From Sulfurovum sp. TSL1 (GTDB lineage: Bacteria > Campylobacterota > Campylobacteria > Campylobacterales > Sulfurovaceae): DNA of 64,000 nucleotides. A model generated the notes under the pieces. It was not told the DNA's origin, did not search any database, and was given only the letters and a program-made list of their open reading frames with translations. Made by a program: the position numbers and the translations under genes. Shown in pieces: positions 8,983 to 17,191 of this stretch (position 1 is its first letter; each line of letters starts with the position of its first letter). The stretch covers positions 1,595,106-1,659,105 of the forward strand of contig NZ_BPFI01000001.1 in the NCBI RefSeq assembly GCF_019972135.1, given 5' to 3'.

Positions 8983-9651
8983 CTATTGAAACTTATACCC
9001 TATGCCTCGCACTGGTACGATATACTCTTTTTTTTCATGGGGATCGATCTTTTTCTTCAAACGGTTAATCGTGACATTCACCGTACGTTTTTGGATATCT
9101 TCATTCCCATTCCAGATATTCTGAAGCAGATATTCTCTGTCGAGTGCTCTATTGTTATTTTTGATGAACAGACCCAAGAGTTCAAACTCTAACCTAGTAA
9201 GTTCAACCTCTTCATTTCCTATATATGTTTTTCTGGTGTTGAAATCCATGACGATATCTCTGGCCATCAATCTCTCGGCTTCTATAGGAATGGTACGTCT
9301 AAGTATCGCTTTGACACGATAAAGCAGTTCTTTCATGTTAAAGGGTTTTCTTAAGTAATCATCCCCTCCACGCAAGAACCCCTCTTCTATCTCCTCATCT
9401 CTGTCCTTCGCAGAAACGAACATTACAGGTGTCGTCACCCCTTTGTCACGCAGATAGCTTACAAACTCACTGCCTTCAACTAGAGGAAGCGTACGGTCCA
9501 CGAGCATAAGATCTACGTTCTCTTGTTCCAGTATAGACTCCACCCCTTTTGTTGAAGTAGATCCAATGACCTTATACCCCTCTTTTACAAGATGAAAGGT
9601 TTCCAACTCCAGTAGATCTTCATTGTCTTCAATACTTAAAATTATTGCCAT
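8983..9651 (-). CDS. OmpR/PhoB-family response regulator (paralogue 2, divergent)
   Basis: A two-component regulator of about 222 aa: receiver with IEDNED, phospho-Asp in LMLVDRTLPL and Lys in RKPFNMKEL, then a winged-helix domain ending PVRGIGYKFQ. It is more divergent from the other two regulators than they are from each other. An upstream in-frame ATG at 9705 exists, but the ATG at 9651 has AAGGA nine bases before it and begins directly with the receiver strand (MAIILSIEDNE), so I chose 9651. It is read from its own Pho promoter (9742-9774), back to back with psiE. No kinase is adjacent. Confidence 0.85.
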   Translation of the reverse strand: MAIILSIEDNEDLLELETFHLVKEGYKVIGSTSTKGVESILEQENVDLMLVDRTLPLVEGSEFVSYLRDKGVTTPVMFVSAKDRDEEIEEGFLRGGDDYLRKPFNMKELLYRVKAILRRTIPIEAERLMARDIVMDFNTRKTYIGNEEVELTRLEFELLGLFIKNNNRALDREYLLQNIWNGNEDIQKRTVNVTINRLKKKIDPHEKKEYIVPVRGIGYKFQ

Positions 9652-9741
9652 AGGATCCATTCCTTTTACCATGAACAAGCCTTTTTTATCTCTATTGATC
9701 TTCATATGACGTCAACGTACCTATTGAAGATTCATGAAGCA

Positions 9742-9774
9742 ATAGTATAAAAAACCGGTTTCATTTCGGTAACA
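9742..9774 (-). promoter_or_regulatory. Pho-box promoter of response regulator 2
   Basis: Minus strand: TGTTACC-N4-TGAAACC-N9-TACTAT. Boxes at 9768-9774 and 9757-9763, -10 at 9742-9747 (an overlapping TATACT would give a 7-nt spacer). The element faces away from the psiE promoter, so two Pho promoters share this intergenic space. Confidence 0.75.
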
Positions 9775-9802
9775 TTTTCTCTACGAAGCGATCTATACTT
9801 CC

Positions 9803-9835
9803 GGTTATCGTGTTGTTATCATTTATCACTACACT
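9803..9835 (+). promoter_or_regulatory. Pho-box promoter of psiE
   Basis: Plus strand: GGTTATC-N4-TGTTATC-N9-TACACT, with boxes at 9803-9809 and 9814-9820 and the -10 at 9830-9835. The -10 ends five bases before the ATG at 9841, so transcription should begin at or next to the start codon (leaderless mRNA). Confidence 0.75.
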
Positions 9836-9840
9836 TTCAC

Positions 9841-10206
9841 ATGAACTTTATAAAACAACACTACGAACTACTGTGCGCTTCAGTTATATTCGTTGCCATA
9901 CTAAGTACACACTATCCCTTTTATAAAGCTATCATTTTGATGCTGGAGTTTGTTGTGATCATAGAGGTGGTAAAAATGATCTCGGAGTTTATAGACAAGA
10001 AAAGATTACGACTGAGGTATGTGATCGATGTATTTATTATCTTTTTGACACGGGATGTGATCATATTGACAACACACCCAGACAAAGACCGCCAAGAGAT
10101 ACTCTTTTTACTTTTAGTGATCTTTGTCTTTTTTCTCTTTAGGATTCTAGCCGTACTCTTTTCGCCTGCACTGTCCAGAAAGAAAAAAGCACAGAAGCCG
10201 TTTTAG
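9841..10206 (+). CDS. psiE: PsiE-like phosphate-starvation-inducible membrane protein
   Basis: A 121-aa inner-membrane protein with four hydrophobic segments (about 9-27, 29-48, 60-78, 88-108) and the PsiE-family pattern LRYVIDVFIIFLTRDVI between segments 2 and 3. PsiE is induced by phosphate starvation in enterobacteria; its biochemical role is unknown. Here it is the only plus-strand gene in the locus and has a Pho promoter ending just before its ATG. Its 3' end overlaps the convergent regulator gene by 4 bp. Assignment rests on the topology, the short motif and the context. Confidence 0.75.
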   Translation: MNFIKQHYELLCASVIFVAILSTHYPFYKAIILMLEFVVIIEVVKMISEFIDKKRLRLRYVIDVFIIFLTRDVIILTTHPDKDRQEILFLLLVIFVFFLFRILAVLFSPALSRKKKAQKPF

Positions 10207-10886
10207 AGCAATTTATATCCAACACCCCATACCGGAGCAAAATACTCTTTCACGCCTTCAGGGTCGATCTTCTTTTTAAGTCTGTTCATCGCAACATTGA
10301 TGGTTTTATCATGAAAGTTTGTACTGTCATCACCCCAGACTTCATCACGCAAATAATCTCTGTCTAATGGCTGATGCGGATTTTTGACAAAGGTATGAAG
10401 AAGTTTAAATTCCAGGTTGGTCAACTCTATGCGTCTCTCCTCTATGAAAAGTTCACGTTTTTGCAGATCCAATATAAGGTCTCTGTATTTTACCTTATCG
10501 CTGGATGTCGCACCACTGCGTTTCAATAGTGCGGCTATTCTCAAAAGAAGTTCTTTACTGCTGAAAGGCTTTGTCATATAGTCATCACCTCCGGAGTGGA
10601 AACCTTCTTCCAGGTCACTCTCTTTATCTCTTGCTGTCAGGAACAACACGGGAATATCATATCCCAAGTCCCGTATTTTTGAAACAAATTCACTTCCCTC
10701 TACACCAGGAAGATTTCTGTCAACGATCATCAGGGAAGGATTTTCTTCTTCCAGGAACTGTTCTACATTTTCTGTAGAGACGAACCCTGTAACAGTGTAT
10801 CCTTCTTTTTCAAGATGATATTCAAGAAGTTCTAAAATATCCGGTTCGTCTTCAATAACGATGATTTCTATATCTCTATTTTGCAT
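10203..10886 (-). CDS. OmpR/PhoB-family response regulator (paralogue 3)
   Basis: A 227-aa regulator almost colinear with that at 1580-2266 (shared wording such as STENVEQFLEEE, VDRNLPG, RDKES and PVWGVGYK). Receiver residues: VIEDEPD, phospho-Asp in MIVDRNLPG and Lys in TKPFSSKEL. The winged helix carries DDSTNFHDKTINVAMNRL in the recognition-helix region. Unlike its twin it has a two-box Pho promoter, so it may amplify the response after the constitutive copy starts it. Its end overlaps psiE by 4 bp in the opposite direction. Confidence 0.87.
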   Translation of the reverse strand: MQNRDIEIIVIEDEPDILELLEYHLEKEGYTVTGFVSTENVEQFLEEENPSLMIVDRNLPGVEGSEFVSKIRDLGYDIPVLFLTARDKESDLEEGFHSGGDDYMTKPFSSKELLLRIAALLKRSGATSSDKVKYRDLILDLQKRELFIEERRIELTNLEFKLLHTFVKNPHQPLDRDYLRDEVWGDDSTNFHDKTINVAMNRLKKKIDPEGVKEYFAPVWGVGYKLL

Positions 10887-10891
10887 TCTAT

Positions 10892-10924
10892 AGCATAGTA
10901 TATCTTGATAACAATTTGATTACA
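10892..10924 (-). promoter_or_regulatory. Pho-box promoter of response regulator 3
   Basis: Minus strand: TGTAATC-N4-TGTTATC-N9-TATGCT. Boxes at 10918-10924 and 10907-10913, -10 at 10892-10897. Only five bases separate the -10 from the ATG at 10886, so the transcript is predicted to be leaderless, as for psiE. Confidence 0.75.
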
Positions 10925-10963
10925 GATGAGGGAGAAGGGTAAAGGGGAGGGGTTTCTAAAAGG

Positions 10964-10987
10964 AACGCAGATATCTCTACCTGCGTT
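10964..10987 (-). terminator. Candidate terminator after the PiT transporter gene
   Basis: AACGCAG-N10-CTGCGTT gives a 7-bp perfect stem 50 bp downstream of the transporter stop codon. On the minus strand it is followed by CCTTTT, a short T-run, so termination is plausible but not strong. Confidence 0.45.
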
Positions 10988-11037
10988 ACAACGGTATATG
11001 ATTGTTGTGCAAGCTGATGCTGCACATCAAATGATGT

Positions 11038-12579
11038 CTAGCTCGCTACACCTTTAAGTATGAAGAAAATAATGGCAGATAGTACTGCTGCGGCCGGTAC
11101 AGTGATCACCCATGCCGCTACGATCTTTTTCACCATACCGCGTTTTACGTAATTCTCACGCAATGAACGCTTCAAGCTTTTGACTTTTTTCTTTTGGACT
11201 TTAGCCGCTTCGATTAATTCGACTTGTCTCTTATAATCTCCTGCAGCTTTCAATTCTGCAAGTTCTGACTTAAGGGCATTGTGCTTTTCCATTTCGATAT
11301 GAAGTCTCTCCTGCTTCACACTCATATCTTTGCTGTCAAGCCACTCTCTAAGAAAACCGACCCCAAAGATCGCACCTACAGCAATGTGTGTAGAAGAGAC
11401 CGGTAAACCAAGCTGAGAAGCAATAACCACTGTGATCGCCGCAGCCATCATAATGGAAAATGCCCTCATCTGATCAAGCTCAGTGATCTCAGACCCTACC
11501 GTTCTTATGAGTCTTGGTCCAAACAGTGCAAGACCTACAGAGATACCCACACCACCGATAACCATGACCCATAAAGGGATCGCTGCTTTTTCAGAAACAG
11601 CAAGTGTGGTCAATGCATCATTTACCGCTGCCAAAGGGCCAACCGCATTGGCAACGTCATTTGCGCCATGTGCAAAGCTCAGAAGTGCCGCTGCAAAAAT
11701 AAGAGGAATCGTAAAAAGCATATTGACCGCTTCTCTAGAGTTATCCAGACCAACGACTTTTTTTGCTACTCTAGGCTTAACGATCAAGAAAGTGATCACT
11801 CCTCCGATCACACCTAAGATCAATGCCACAGAAAAAGATGGCTTCTTGGTTTGAGGCAAGAAACTCAATATCTCAGTGATCGTTCCCCAGATATGTTTAA
11901 AGCCTTTAAGCGTCAAATAGGTGATAAATGCTGCTGACATGATAGCCACGAGTGCAGGTATGACTCTTTTAGCCGCCGTTAACCTATCTGTTTTATAGAT
12001 CACCTGTGATTTGATGACATAAAGGAATGTCGCTGAAATCACTCCACCCAGTACAGGTGAGATCACCCATGAAGCAGCGATCTTACCCATGGTTCCCCAA
12101 GAAACGATAGCAAAACCACCTGCAGCGATACCGCCGCCAAGGACACCGCCCACGATTGAGTGTGTGGTTGAAACCGGTGCTTTAAGCCATGTTGCAAGAT
12201 TCAGCCATAGTGCTGCGGCAAGCAGTGCAGCAGACATACCATAGACAAATAGCATAGGGTCATTACCAAAAGCAGCTGGAGAAATGATCCCTTTTTTAAT
12301 GGTTCCTACCACATCACCGCCAGCGATGAGTGCACCGCCCGCTTCAAAAATAGATGCGATAAGTACAGCACCACCTATGGTCAATGCGCCTGAACCAACG
12401 GCTGGGCCTACGTTATTGGCAACATCATTCGCACCGATATTCATCGCCATATAGGCACCAAATACCGCTGCTAGTACTAAAAATCCTCCGTGTGTTGCCT
12501 GTCCCATAACGCTGTTTGCATAAAACGCTACGGCTACAGCAAAACCTGCACCCAGTATTATTTTTAATGTATTGTTCAT
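11038..12579 (-). CDS. pit: PiT-family inorganic phosphate transporter
   Basis: A 513-aa inner-membrane transporter of the PiT (Pfam PHO4) family, which moves phosphate with H+, Na+ or as a metal-phosphate complex. Both inverted family signatures are present: GANDVANNVGPAVGSG near residue 50 and GANDVANAVGPLAA near residue 305; about ten to twelve membrane segments surround them. A charged helical insert (about 420-475, rich in K and E) lies before the last membrane segment. The gene stands alone between a candidate terminator and a promoter whose Pho boxes point the opposite way. PiT carriers are usually low-affinity, so this may be the transporter used when phosphate is plentiful. Confidence 0.93.
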   Translation of the reverse strand: MNNTLKIILGAGFAVAVAFYANSVMGQATHGGFLVLAAVFGAYMAMNIGANDVANNVGPAVGSGALTIGGAVLIASIFEAGGALIAGGDVVGTIKKGIISPAAFGNDPMLFVYGMSAALLAAALWLNLATWLKAPVSTTHSIVGGVLGGGIAAGGFAIVSWGTMGKIAASWVISPVLGGVISATFLYVIKSQVIYKTDRLTAAKRVIPALVAIMSAAFITYLTLKGFKHIWGTITEILSFLPQTKKPSFSVALILGVIGGVITFLIVKPRVAKKVVGLDNSREAVNMLFTIPLIFAAALLSFAHGANDVANAVGPLAAVNDALTTLAVSEKAAIPLWVMVIGGVGISVGLALFGPRLIRTVGSEITELDQMRAFSIMMAAAITVVIASQLGLPVSSTHIAVGAIFGVGFLREWLDSKDMSVKQERLHIEMEKHNALKSELAELKAAGDYKRQVELIEAAKVQKKKVKSLKRSLRENYVKRGMVKKIVAAWVITVPAAAVLSAIIFFILKGVAS

Positions 12580-12611
12580 CTACATTCCTTCATTTGTGTA
12601 TTAGTGGCGGG

Positions 12612-12655
12612 ATTATAGAAAAAAAGTATTACAATTCTGTTACCAAAATGTAACC
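12612..12655 (-). promoter_or_regulatory. Promoter of PiT gene with reversed Pho boxes
   Basis: The minus-strand -10 is TATAAT (plus 12612-12617). Twenty bases upstream lie two Pho 7-mers, TGTTACC (12638-12644) and TGTAACC (12649-12655), 11 bp apart but written on the plus strand. There is no plus-strand gene for them to drive. GTTAC-N6-GTAAC within the site is also a perfect inverted repeat. A regulator bound in this orientation could repress; this is inference. Confidence 0.6.
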
Positions 12656-12692
12656 AAATGCAAGTAAAAGAAAATTGGGAGTTGAAAAAGTC

Positions 12693-12717
12693 AAGATGGG
12701 CAGAGTATGCCCATCTT
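12693..12717 (-). terminator. Terminator after the porin gene
   Basis: AAGATGGGCA-N5-TGCCCATCTT is a perfect 10-bp stem with a 5-nt loop 25 bp beyond the porin stop. On the minus strand it is followed by GACTTTTT, a good intrinsic terminator form. Confidence 0.65.
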
Positions 12718-12741
12718 TAGGAGTTTACATGATATTTTGGA

Positions 12742-13926
12742 CTAGAATGTAATAATCGCGTCTAACTGCACACGCTCATAGTCTGCATCTGCAGGATCGC
12801 CAACTTTGCTTCCATAGAGTGTATTGAAGAAGAAAGTACCGGCAAGATATGTGTTTTCGCCAAATTTATATTTTGTTCTGATAGCATGACCTTTGGCAGC
12901 TGTACCACCACCGAAGTTATCTGAGTCAGAGTGCGCACCAAGCACCGCATCTTCTTGGATATCTGTATAAGAGTATTTTACTTGCCAATCACCAACTTCT
13001 TTAGCCTTACCGAGTTGAAATGCCAAATCGTATCCAAAGTTATTGTCATCTGCAGCTGTGTTATATGCTACACCAGCAGCGATTGAAAATGGTTTACCAA
13101 GTACATTTTTAAACTCGAGTTCTCCAAATCCTTCTACGATATGATAATCATTAGCAAACACACCATCTACCGTTAAAGTGTTACCCATACCTGTACCTTT
13201 ATTGTCACTATAAAGTGATGTATTACCTTTGACACCATCATAATAGTAAATACCCGCACCCACATTCAGTGTTGAGCTTTCTAACTTTGTTTTTTGTACA
13301 TATTGTGCTAAAAAGAGATTTACATCATCCTTTGCAATAATATTTTCCGCATAACTTGGTTGGTTAATACCTGCAGTGATGATCTTTGTATCATCTTGGT
13401 ACTGATAGTTAATACCATCTAATGAAAGATCGTTATCCCAAACAAGTTGTGATTTAATAGGTCTATACATCATGTATGGTGATCTACCAACTTTCCAAGT
13501 AGAGTTACCATATGTATAATCAAGAGCTAAAGCATTGAATCTAAGCGACTGGAAAAAGTAATCTGACAGAGCTTCAGTATCCTTATTCGCCTCAACAAAA
13601 GTTTGGTTACCTGAAGTCGGGTTACCAAAACCACTTCTCATACCAACTTCAAATTGAAGATGATCTGTGATATCAATATGTGCGCCTAGTCTTAAACGAT
13701 ATCGACCAAGATACTTATTACTTTCAGTACCGTCATAATAGTCAGTCTCTTTACTCTCATAACGTAGTCTTAAGTCACCTTTGAAATGAATTCTATCGAA
13801 GATACTTTTTTCAGTTGTTGCAGTTGTGTCTTTCGCTTCTTCTATTCGTTCAATTGGGTGACTAATGTCCGATTCAGCCATTGCTACTGTCGCTAGTGCG
13901 GCCATGGATAGTACAATTTTTTTCAT
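12742..13926 (-). CDS. Outer-membrane porin-like beta-barrel under Pho control
   Basis: A 394-aa protein with a signal peptide (cleavage after VAMA, about residue 17), a short acidic linker and then about 330 residues of alternating amphipathic strands typical of a 16-18-strand barrel (FKGDLRLRYES, GRYRLRLGAHIDI, ending in the outer-membrane signature VQLDAIITF with terminal Phe). The three-box Pho promoter upstream and the phosphate locus suggest a channel that raises outer-membrane permeability to phosphate, functionally like OprP/PhoE. Sequence homology to OprP is not evident by eye. A terminator follows, so it is monocistronic. Confidence 0.8.
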   Translation of the reverse strand: MKKIVLSMAALATVAMAESDISHPIERIEEAKDTTATTEKSIFDRIHFKGDLRLRYESKETDYYDGTESNKYLGRYRLRLGAHIDITDHLQFEVGMRSGFGNPTSGNQTFVEANKDTEALSDYFFQSLRFNALALDYTYGNSTWKVGRSPYMMYRPIKSQLVWDNDLSLDGINYQYQDDTKIITAGINQPSYAENIIAKDDVNLFLAQYVQKTKLESSTLNVGAGIYYYDGVKGNTSLYSDNKGTGMGNTLTVDGVFANDYHIVEGFGELEFKNVLGKPFSIAAGVAYNTAADDNNFGYDLAFQLGKAKEVGDWQVKYSYTDIQEDAVLGAHSDSDNFGGGTAAKGHAIRTKYKFGENTYLAGTFFFNTLYGSKVGDPADADYERVQLDAIITF

Positions 13927-13957
13927 TTGTATAATTCCTTGTTATTTTTGATGCGGA

Positions 13958-14001
13958 AGTATAAAACAAATTGGTTACAAATTGATTACCATATGGTTAC
14001 A
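13958..14001 (-). promoter_or_regulatory. Three-box Pho promoter of the porin gene
   Basis: Minus strand: TGTAACC, GGTAATC and TGTAACC at 13995-14001, 13984-13990 and 13973-13979, each exactly 11 bp apart, then nine bases and TATACT (13958-13963). The box-to--10 segment is nearly identical to that of pstS. Confidence 0.83.
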
Positions 14002-14014
14002 AGTATCAGACCCT

Positions 14015-17000
14015 TTAGAATTTAGCGGAAATTTTCAGGTCTAGTGTCGGTCCTGTTTTGTAATATCGTGTAATACCATCACCCTCTTTCCATACAGTTT
14101 CATCATCCAGTAAATTTCCTGCTTTCACCTTCAACTCTAACGGATATCCATAATCAAACTTCTCGATCCATACAAGGTCCAAAAGTGTTGGCGGTGTTTC
14201 ATACTGATCTTCTAGTCCCAATCCAAATGCGATAATACCTACTTTTCGAATACGTTCAGACATATAGTTTGCATTAAGAGATACTGAGCGATCATCATCC
14301 TCGTATCCCACTGTTAAGTTTGCAACATATGGTGAAAGCCCCTGCAGCGTTCTGTGGTTGGTTGTAAACTGTGTTTGCTGTTCTTCACTCAAAGACACAT
14401 CCGACTCATTGTAGGAAAAGTTCCCCGATACATAATAGTTTTGCCACATTTGTCCAAGAAAATCCAGGTTCTTTCTACCATCTATCTCTATGCCATAAAG
14501 TGTTGCAGTGTCAGTATTGGCAAACGAATAGATAGGTAATGATGTAGAATACTGTAGTACATCTTCAATGGGCTTATCCATATATTTGTAAAACAATCCC
14601 AACTTGACAAACTCTGCCTCAGAGAAGAAGTAGCTATATTTAAGATCAAGATTATACATAATAGTATTGACCAAATCAGGATTACCGATAATCGTTGCTG
14701 GTTCAAATGGATGATTATATACACCACTAAGCTCTCTTAGGTCAGGCATAATATACGTTTTTGATGCCGCTATATCAAAAATATTTTTGTCATCATATGT
14801 ATATTTCACGCTGAACGAAGGGAAGAACTCTTTGACTTCCGTACTGCTCGATGTGGTTGTGATAGTGTTTCTTAATGACATATCCGGATTGGAGGTGTCT
14901 TTCACATATTCATCTATTGTTTGGGTTAGATTTACATATCGTAGACCGAAAACTGCTTCAATTTTCTCCGTAGGCCGCAACATCAAAGAAACATATGGAC
15001 TCTTTTCATCAACATATCCGTCGAATGCATCTGCAGGCTTGTTAAATGAGGTCAAAAGAAATGGACGGTAATCGTATGGATAATCAGGTATGACATACAA
15101 CCCATAAATCGTATCAATACCTTGCGTCATCATTTGATCCTCTATCAGTGATGTAGGGCTTGTAGACAATTTAAATCTTCTTTGTCGTGAAACTCTCTCT
15201 TTGGAAGAGACAGTGATACCATATTCAATAGATTCATCCGGATTAAATATTTCTATTTGGTGTTTATTTTTTAGATATAAAGACTTCAGTACATCATCAG
15301 ACTCTACTCTTGTAGCTGCATTGTTAGCTGAATTTTTGTTGTAAAGATATGCAAAATCCGCTGTATTATAGTAGATATATTCGTAATTGTTAGGCTGATA
15401 AAAATTTGCCGTGCTGTGTTGTAGACCAAAACTAAATGTGGAAGCAGAATTAAATACTCTATAATCGATCTCTCCACTTAACTGGTCAGCATTCATTTCT
15501 CTCTCTTCCCAGTCAAGATTATAGATGGTTAAATGCTCATCATTTGAACCTAAAATACCATCAGTGATCCTGGTTTTTTTACTTGCATCCTTTGTATACA
15601 GCTTCGTATACTTAAGTTTGAATACATCCAAAAAGTTATAACCGATATTCAACATACCTCCATGGGATATAGTCATTTCTCTTTGATCAATCGTACCTGA
15701 CTGCGTAGGGGTATCATACTGATTCCCATACATGTCGTAGTCGTAATTAAAGTATTGTTCTTGTCTAAATCTATTCTCTTGCGTATATCCATAGGTTGCA
15801 AAGACAGACAATTCATGATCATCATTCACTGTAAAATTTTTACCAGCCTCGATAGATCCACTTACTCCTGGTAACACAGTGGTCTTGTTGACGGCATATA
15901 TACGATTGATAAACATTCTGGTAAAGTCAGAAAGTTGTTCCTTTGTAAAATAATCTGTTGTCAATAGTGGTGTAGTTTCACCGATATGCATCTCTGTCGC
16001 ATCAAGAATAGGCTGTGGAATATCACGGTACGAAAAGTCATATCCGGTCCAGTCTGTTGCAGATCCGACATAGTCTATCTGTGCCGTACCGGTATCTCTG
16101 TTAAATTTTGTTCCTAAAGAGATCTTGATGAAATCCTCATCAACATTTCCTCTGGTTCTGATATCTATATATCCACCACCAAAATTGCTTGGGATGTCAG
16201 CGGATGCACTTTTTTGTACTTTCATCGAACCGATAACCGAAGTAGGGAAAATGTCAAGAGGCACAGATCGCTTCATAGGGTCCGGGGAAGGCAATGGCAT
16301 AGAGTTCATCTCTACATTAGAGTATCTCTCCCCAAGTCCACGAACATAGATATTTTTCCCATCGACCAAAGTAACACCGGTGACTCTTTTCAGTGCAGCA
16401 GCTGCATCAGAGTCTCCTTTTTTTGATATCTCTTGAGAACCCAGAATGTTCGCTACTGCATTGCTATTTTTCTCTTCTGCGATAACATCTGCGATACTAC
16501 CTTCGATCTTCGGAGCAAGGACAACAAACTCTTCAAGCTCCATACTTGCCGGAGTCAATTTGACTGTTCTAGAAGTCGTTGCATCTTTTTTAACCACGAT
16601 CCCTCCGATCGTCTGTGCACTGTAAGCCGAGTGTACTACAGAGATACTTAACGTTTTTCCGGATGGTACTTTTGCAGAGAAACGACCATTCCCATCCGTT
16701 CTTACATCTACCGACGTACCTCGTACAAAGACTCTAGCACCTGAAACAGGGGTATTTCCTTCTGAAGAGAGTACCTGCCCTCTCAGTATCCCCTCTCCGG
16801 TGACTTTTTCCTCTTTTCTTTCCACTGATGCAGCCACCGCCACGGGGGTATCTATGTCTATACTGTCTGTCCCGCTTTTAGAGAGTGTCGCAATAACTTC
16901 TGTGTCTCTTCCCTCTTTGATAGAAACAGGTTTTTTAAAATACCCCAGGTTCTCGCCTGCAGCATTTTTACCAAAGATCTCTATCTGGTGTTTTCCTGCA

Positions 17001-17191
17001 ACGAGAGCTATCTTTACGGCACCATCTTTATCTGTATGAAAAACCTTTTTGCCATCGACTTTTATCTCATTCTTCGCAAGGGGGCTCCCCTCACTGAAAA
17101 GCAACACTGAAAGTGTACCCTCTTTTAACTCACTGGCCATGACAACCAGTGGCAGTGTCATTAAAAGCAATAATTGCGCCAACTTCTTCAT
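14015..17191 (-). CDS. TonB-dependent outer-membrane receptor with carboxypeptidase-like N-domain
   Basis: A 1058-aa receptor that should import a substrate across the outer membrane using TonB energy. In order: signal peptide (cleavage after VMA, about 19); a small beta domain (about 22-110); a carboxypeptidase-regulatory-like domain (about 133-215, ILRGQVLSSEGNTPVSGARV); a candidate TonB box around MELEEFVVLAP (about 216-226); the plug (about 235-350, with LKRVTGVTLVDGKNIYVRGLGERYS in outline); and a 22-strand barrel ending in TLDLKISAKF with terminal Phe. It is the last gene of the operon that starts with DUF3450 and encodes its own ExbB-ExbD-TonB, so the energiser is probably dedicated. 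Pho control points to a phosphorus-containing ligand; identity is unknown. Confidence 0.88.
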   Translation of the reverse strand: MKKLAQLLLLMTLPLVVMASELKEGTLSVLLFSEGSPLAKNEIKVDGKKVFHTDKDGAVKIALVAGKHQIEIFGKNAAGENLGYFKKPVSIKEGRDTEVIATLSKSGTDSIDIDTPVAVAASVERKEEKVTGEGILRGQVLSSEGNTPVSGARVFVRGTSVDVRTDGNGRFSAKVPSGKTLSISVVHSAYSAQTIGGIVVKKDATTSRTVKLTPASMELEEFVVLAPKIEGSIADVIAEEKNSNAVANILGSQEISKKGDSDAAAALKRVTGVTLVDGKNIYVRGLGERYSNVEMNSMPLPSPDPMKRSVPLDIFPTSVIGSMKVQKSASADIPSNFGGGYIDIRTRGNVDEDFIKISLGTKFNRDTGTAQIDYVGSATDWTGYDFSYRDIPQPILDATEMHIGETTPLLTTDYFTKEQLSDFTRMFINRIYAVNKTTVLPGVSGSIEAGKNFTVNDDHELSVFATYGYTQENRFRQEQYFNYDYDMYGNQYDTPTQSGTIDQREMTISHGGMLNIGYNFLDVFKLKYTKLYTKDASKKTRITDGILGSNDEHLTIYNLDWEEREMNADQLSGEIDYRVFNSASTFSFGLQHSTANFYQPNNYEYIYYNTADFAYLYNKNSANNAATRVESDDVLKSLYLKNKHQIEIFNPDESIEYGITVSSKERVSRQRRFKLSTSPTSLIEDQMMTQGIDTIYGLYVIPDYPYDYRPFLLTSFNKPADAFDGYVDEKSPYVSLMLRPTEKIEAVFGLRYVNLTQTIDEYVKDTSNPDMSLRNTITTTSSSTEVKEFFPSFSVKYTYDDKNIFDIAASKTYIMPDLRELSGVYNHPFEPATIIGNPDLVNTIMYNLDLKYSYFFSEAEFVKLGLFYKYMDKPIEDVLQYSTSLPIYSFANTDTATLYGIEIDGRKNLDFLGQMWQNYYVSGNFSYNESDVSLSEEQQTQFTTNHRTLQGLSPYVANLTVGYEDDDRSVSLNANYMSERIRKVGIIAFGLGLEDQYETPPTLLDLVWIEKFDYGYPLELKVKAGNLLDDETVWKEGDGITRYYKTGPTLDLKISAKF

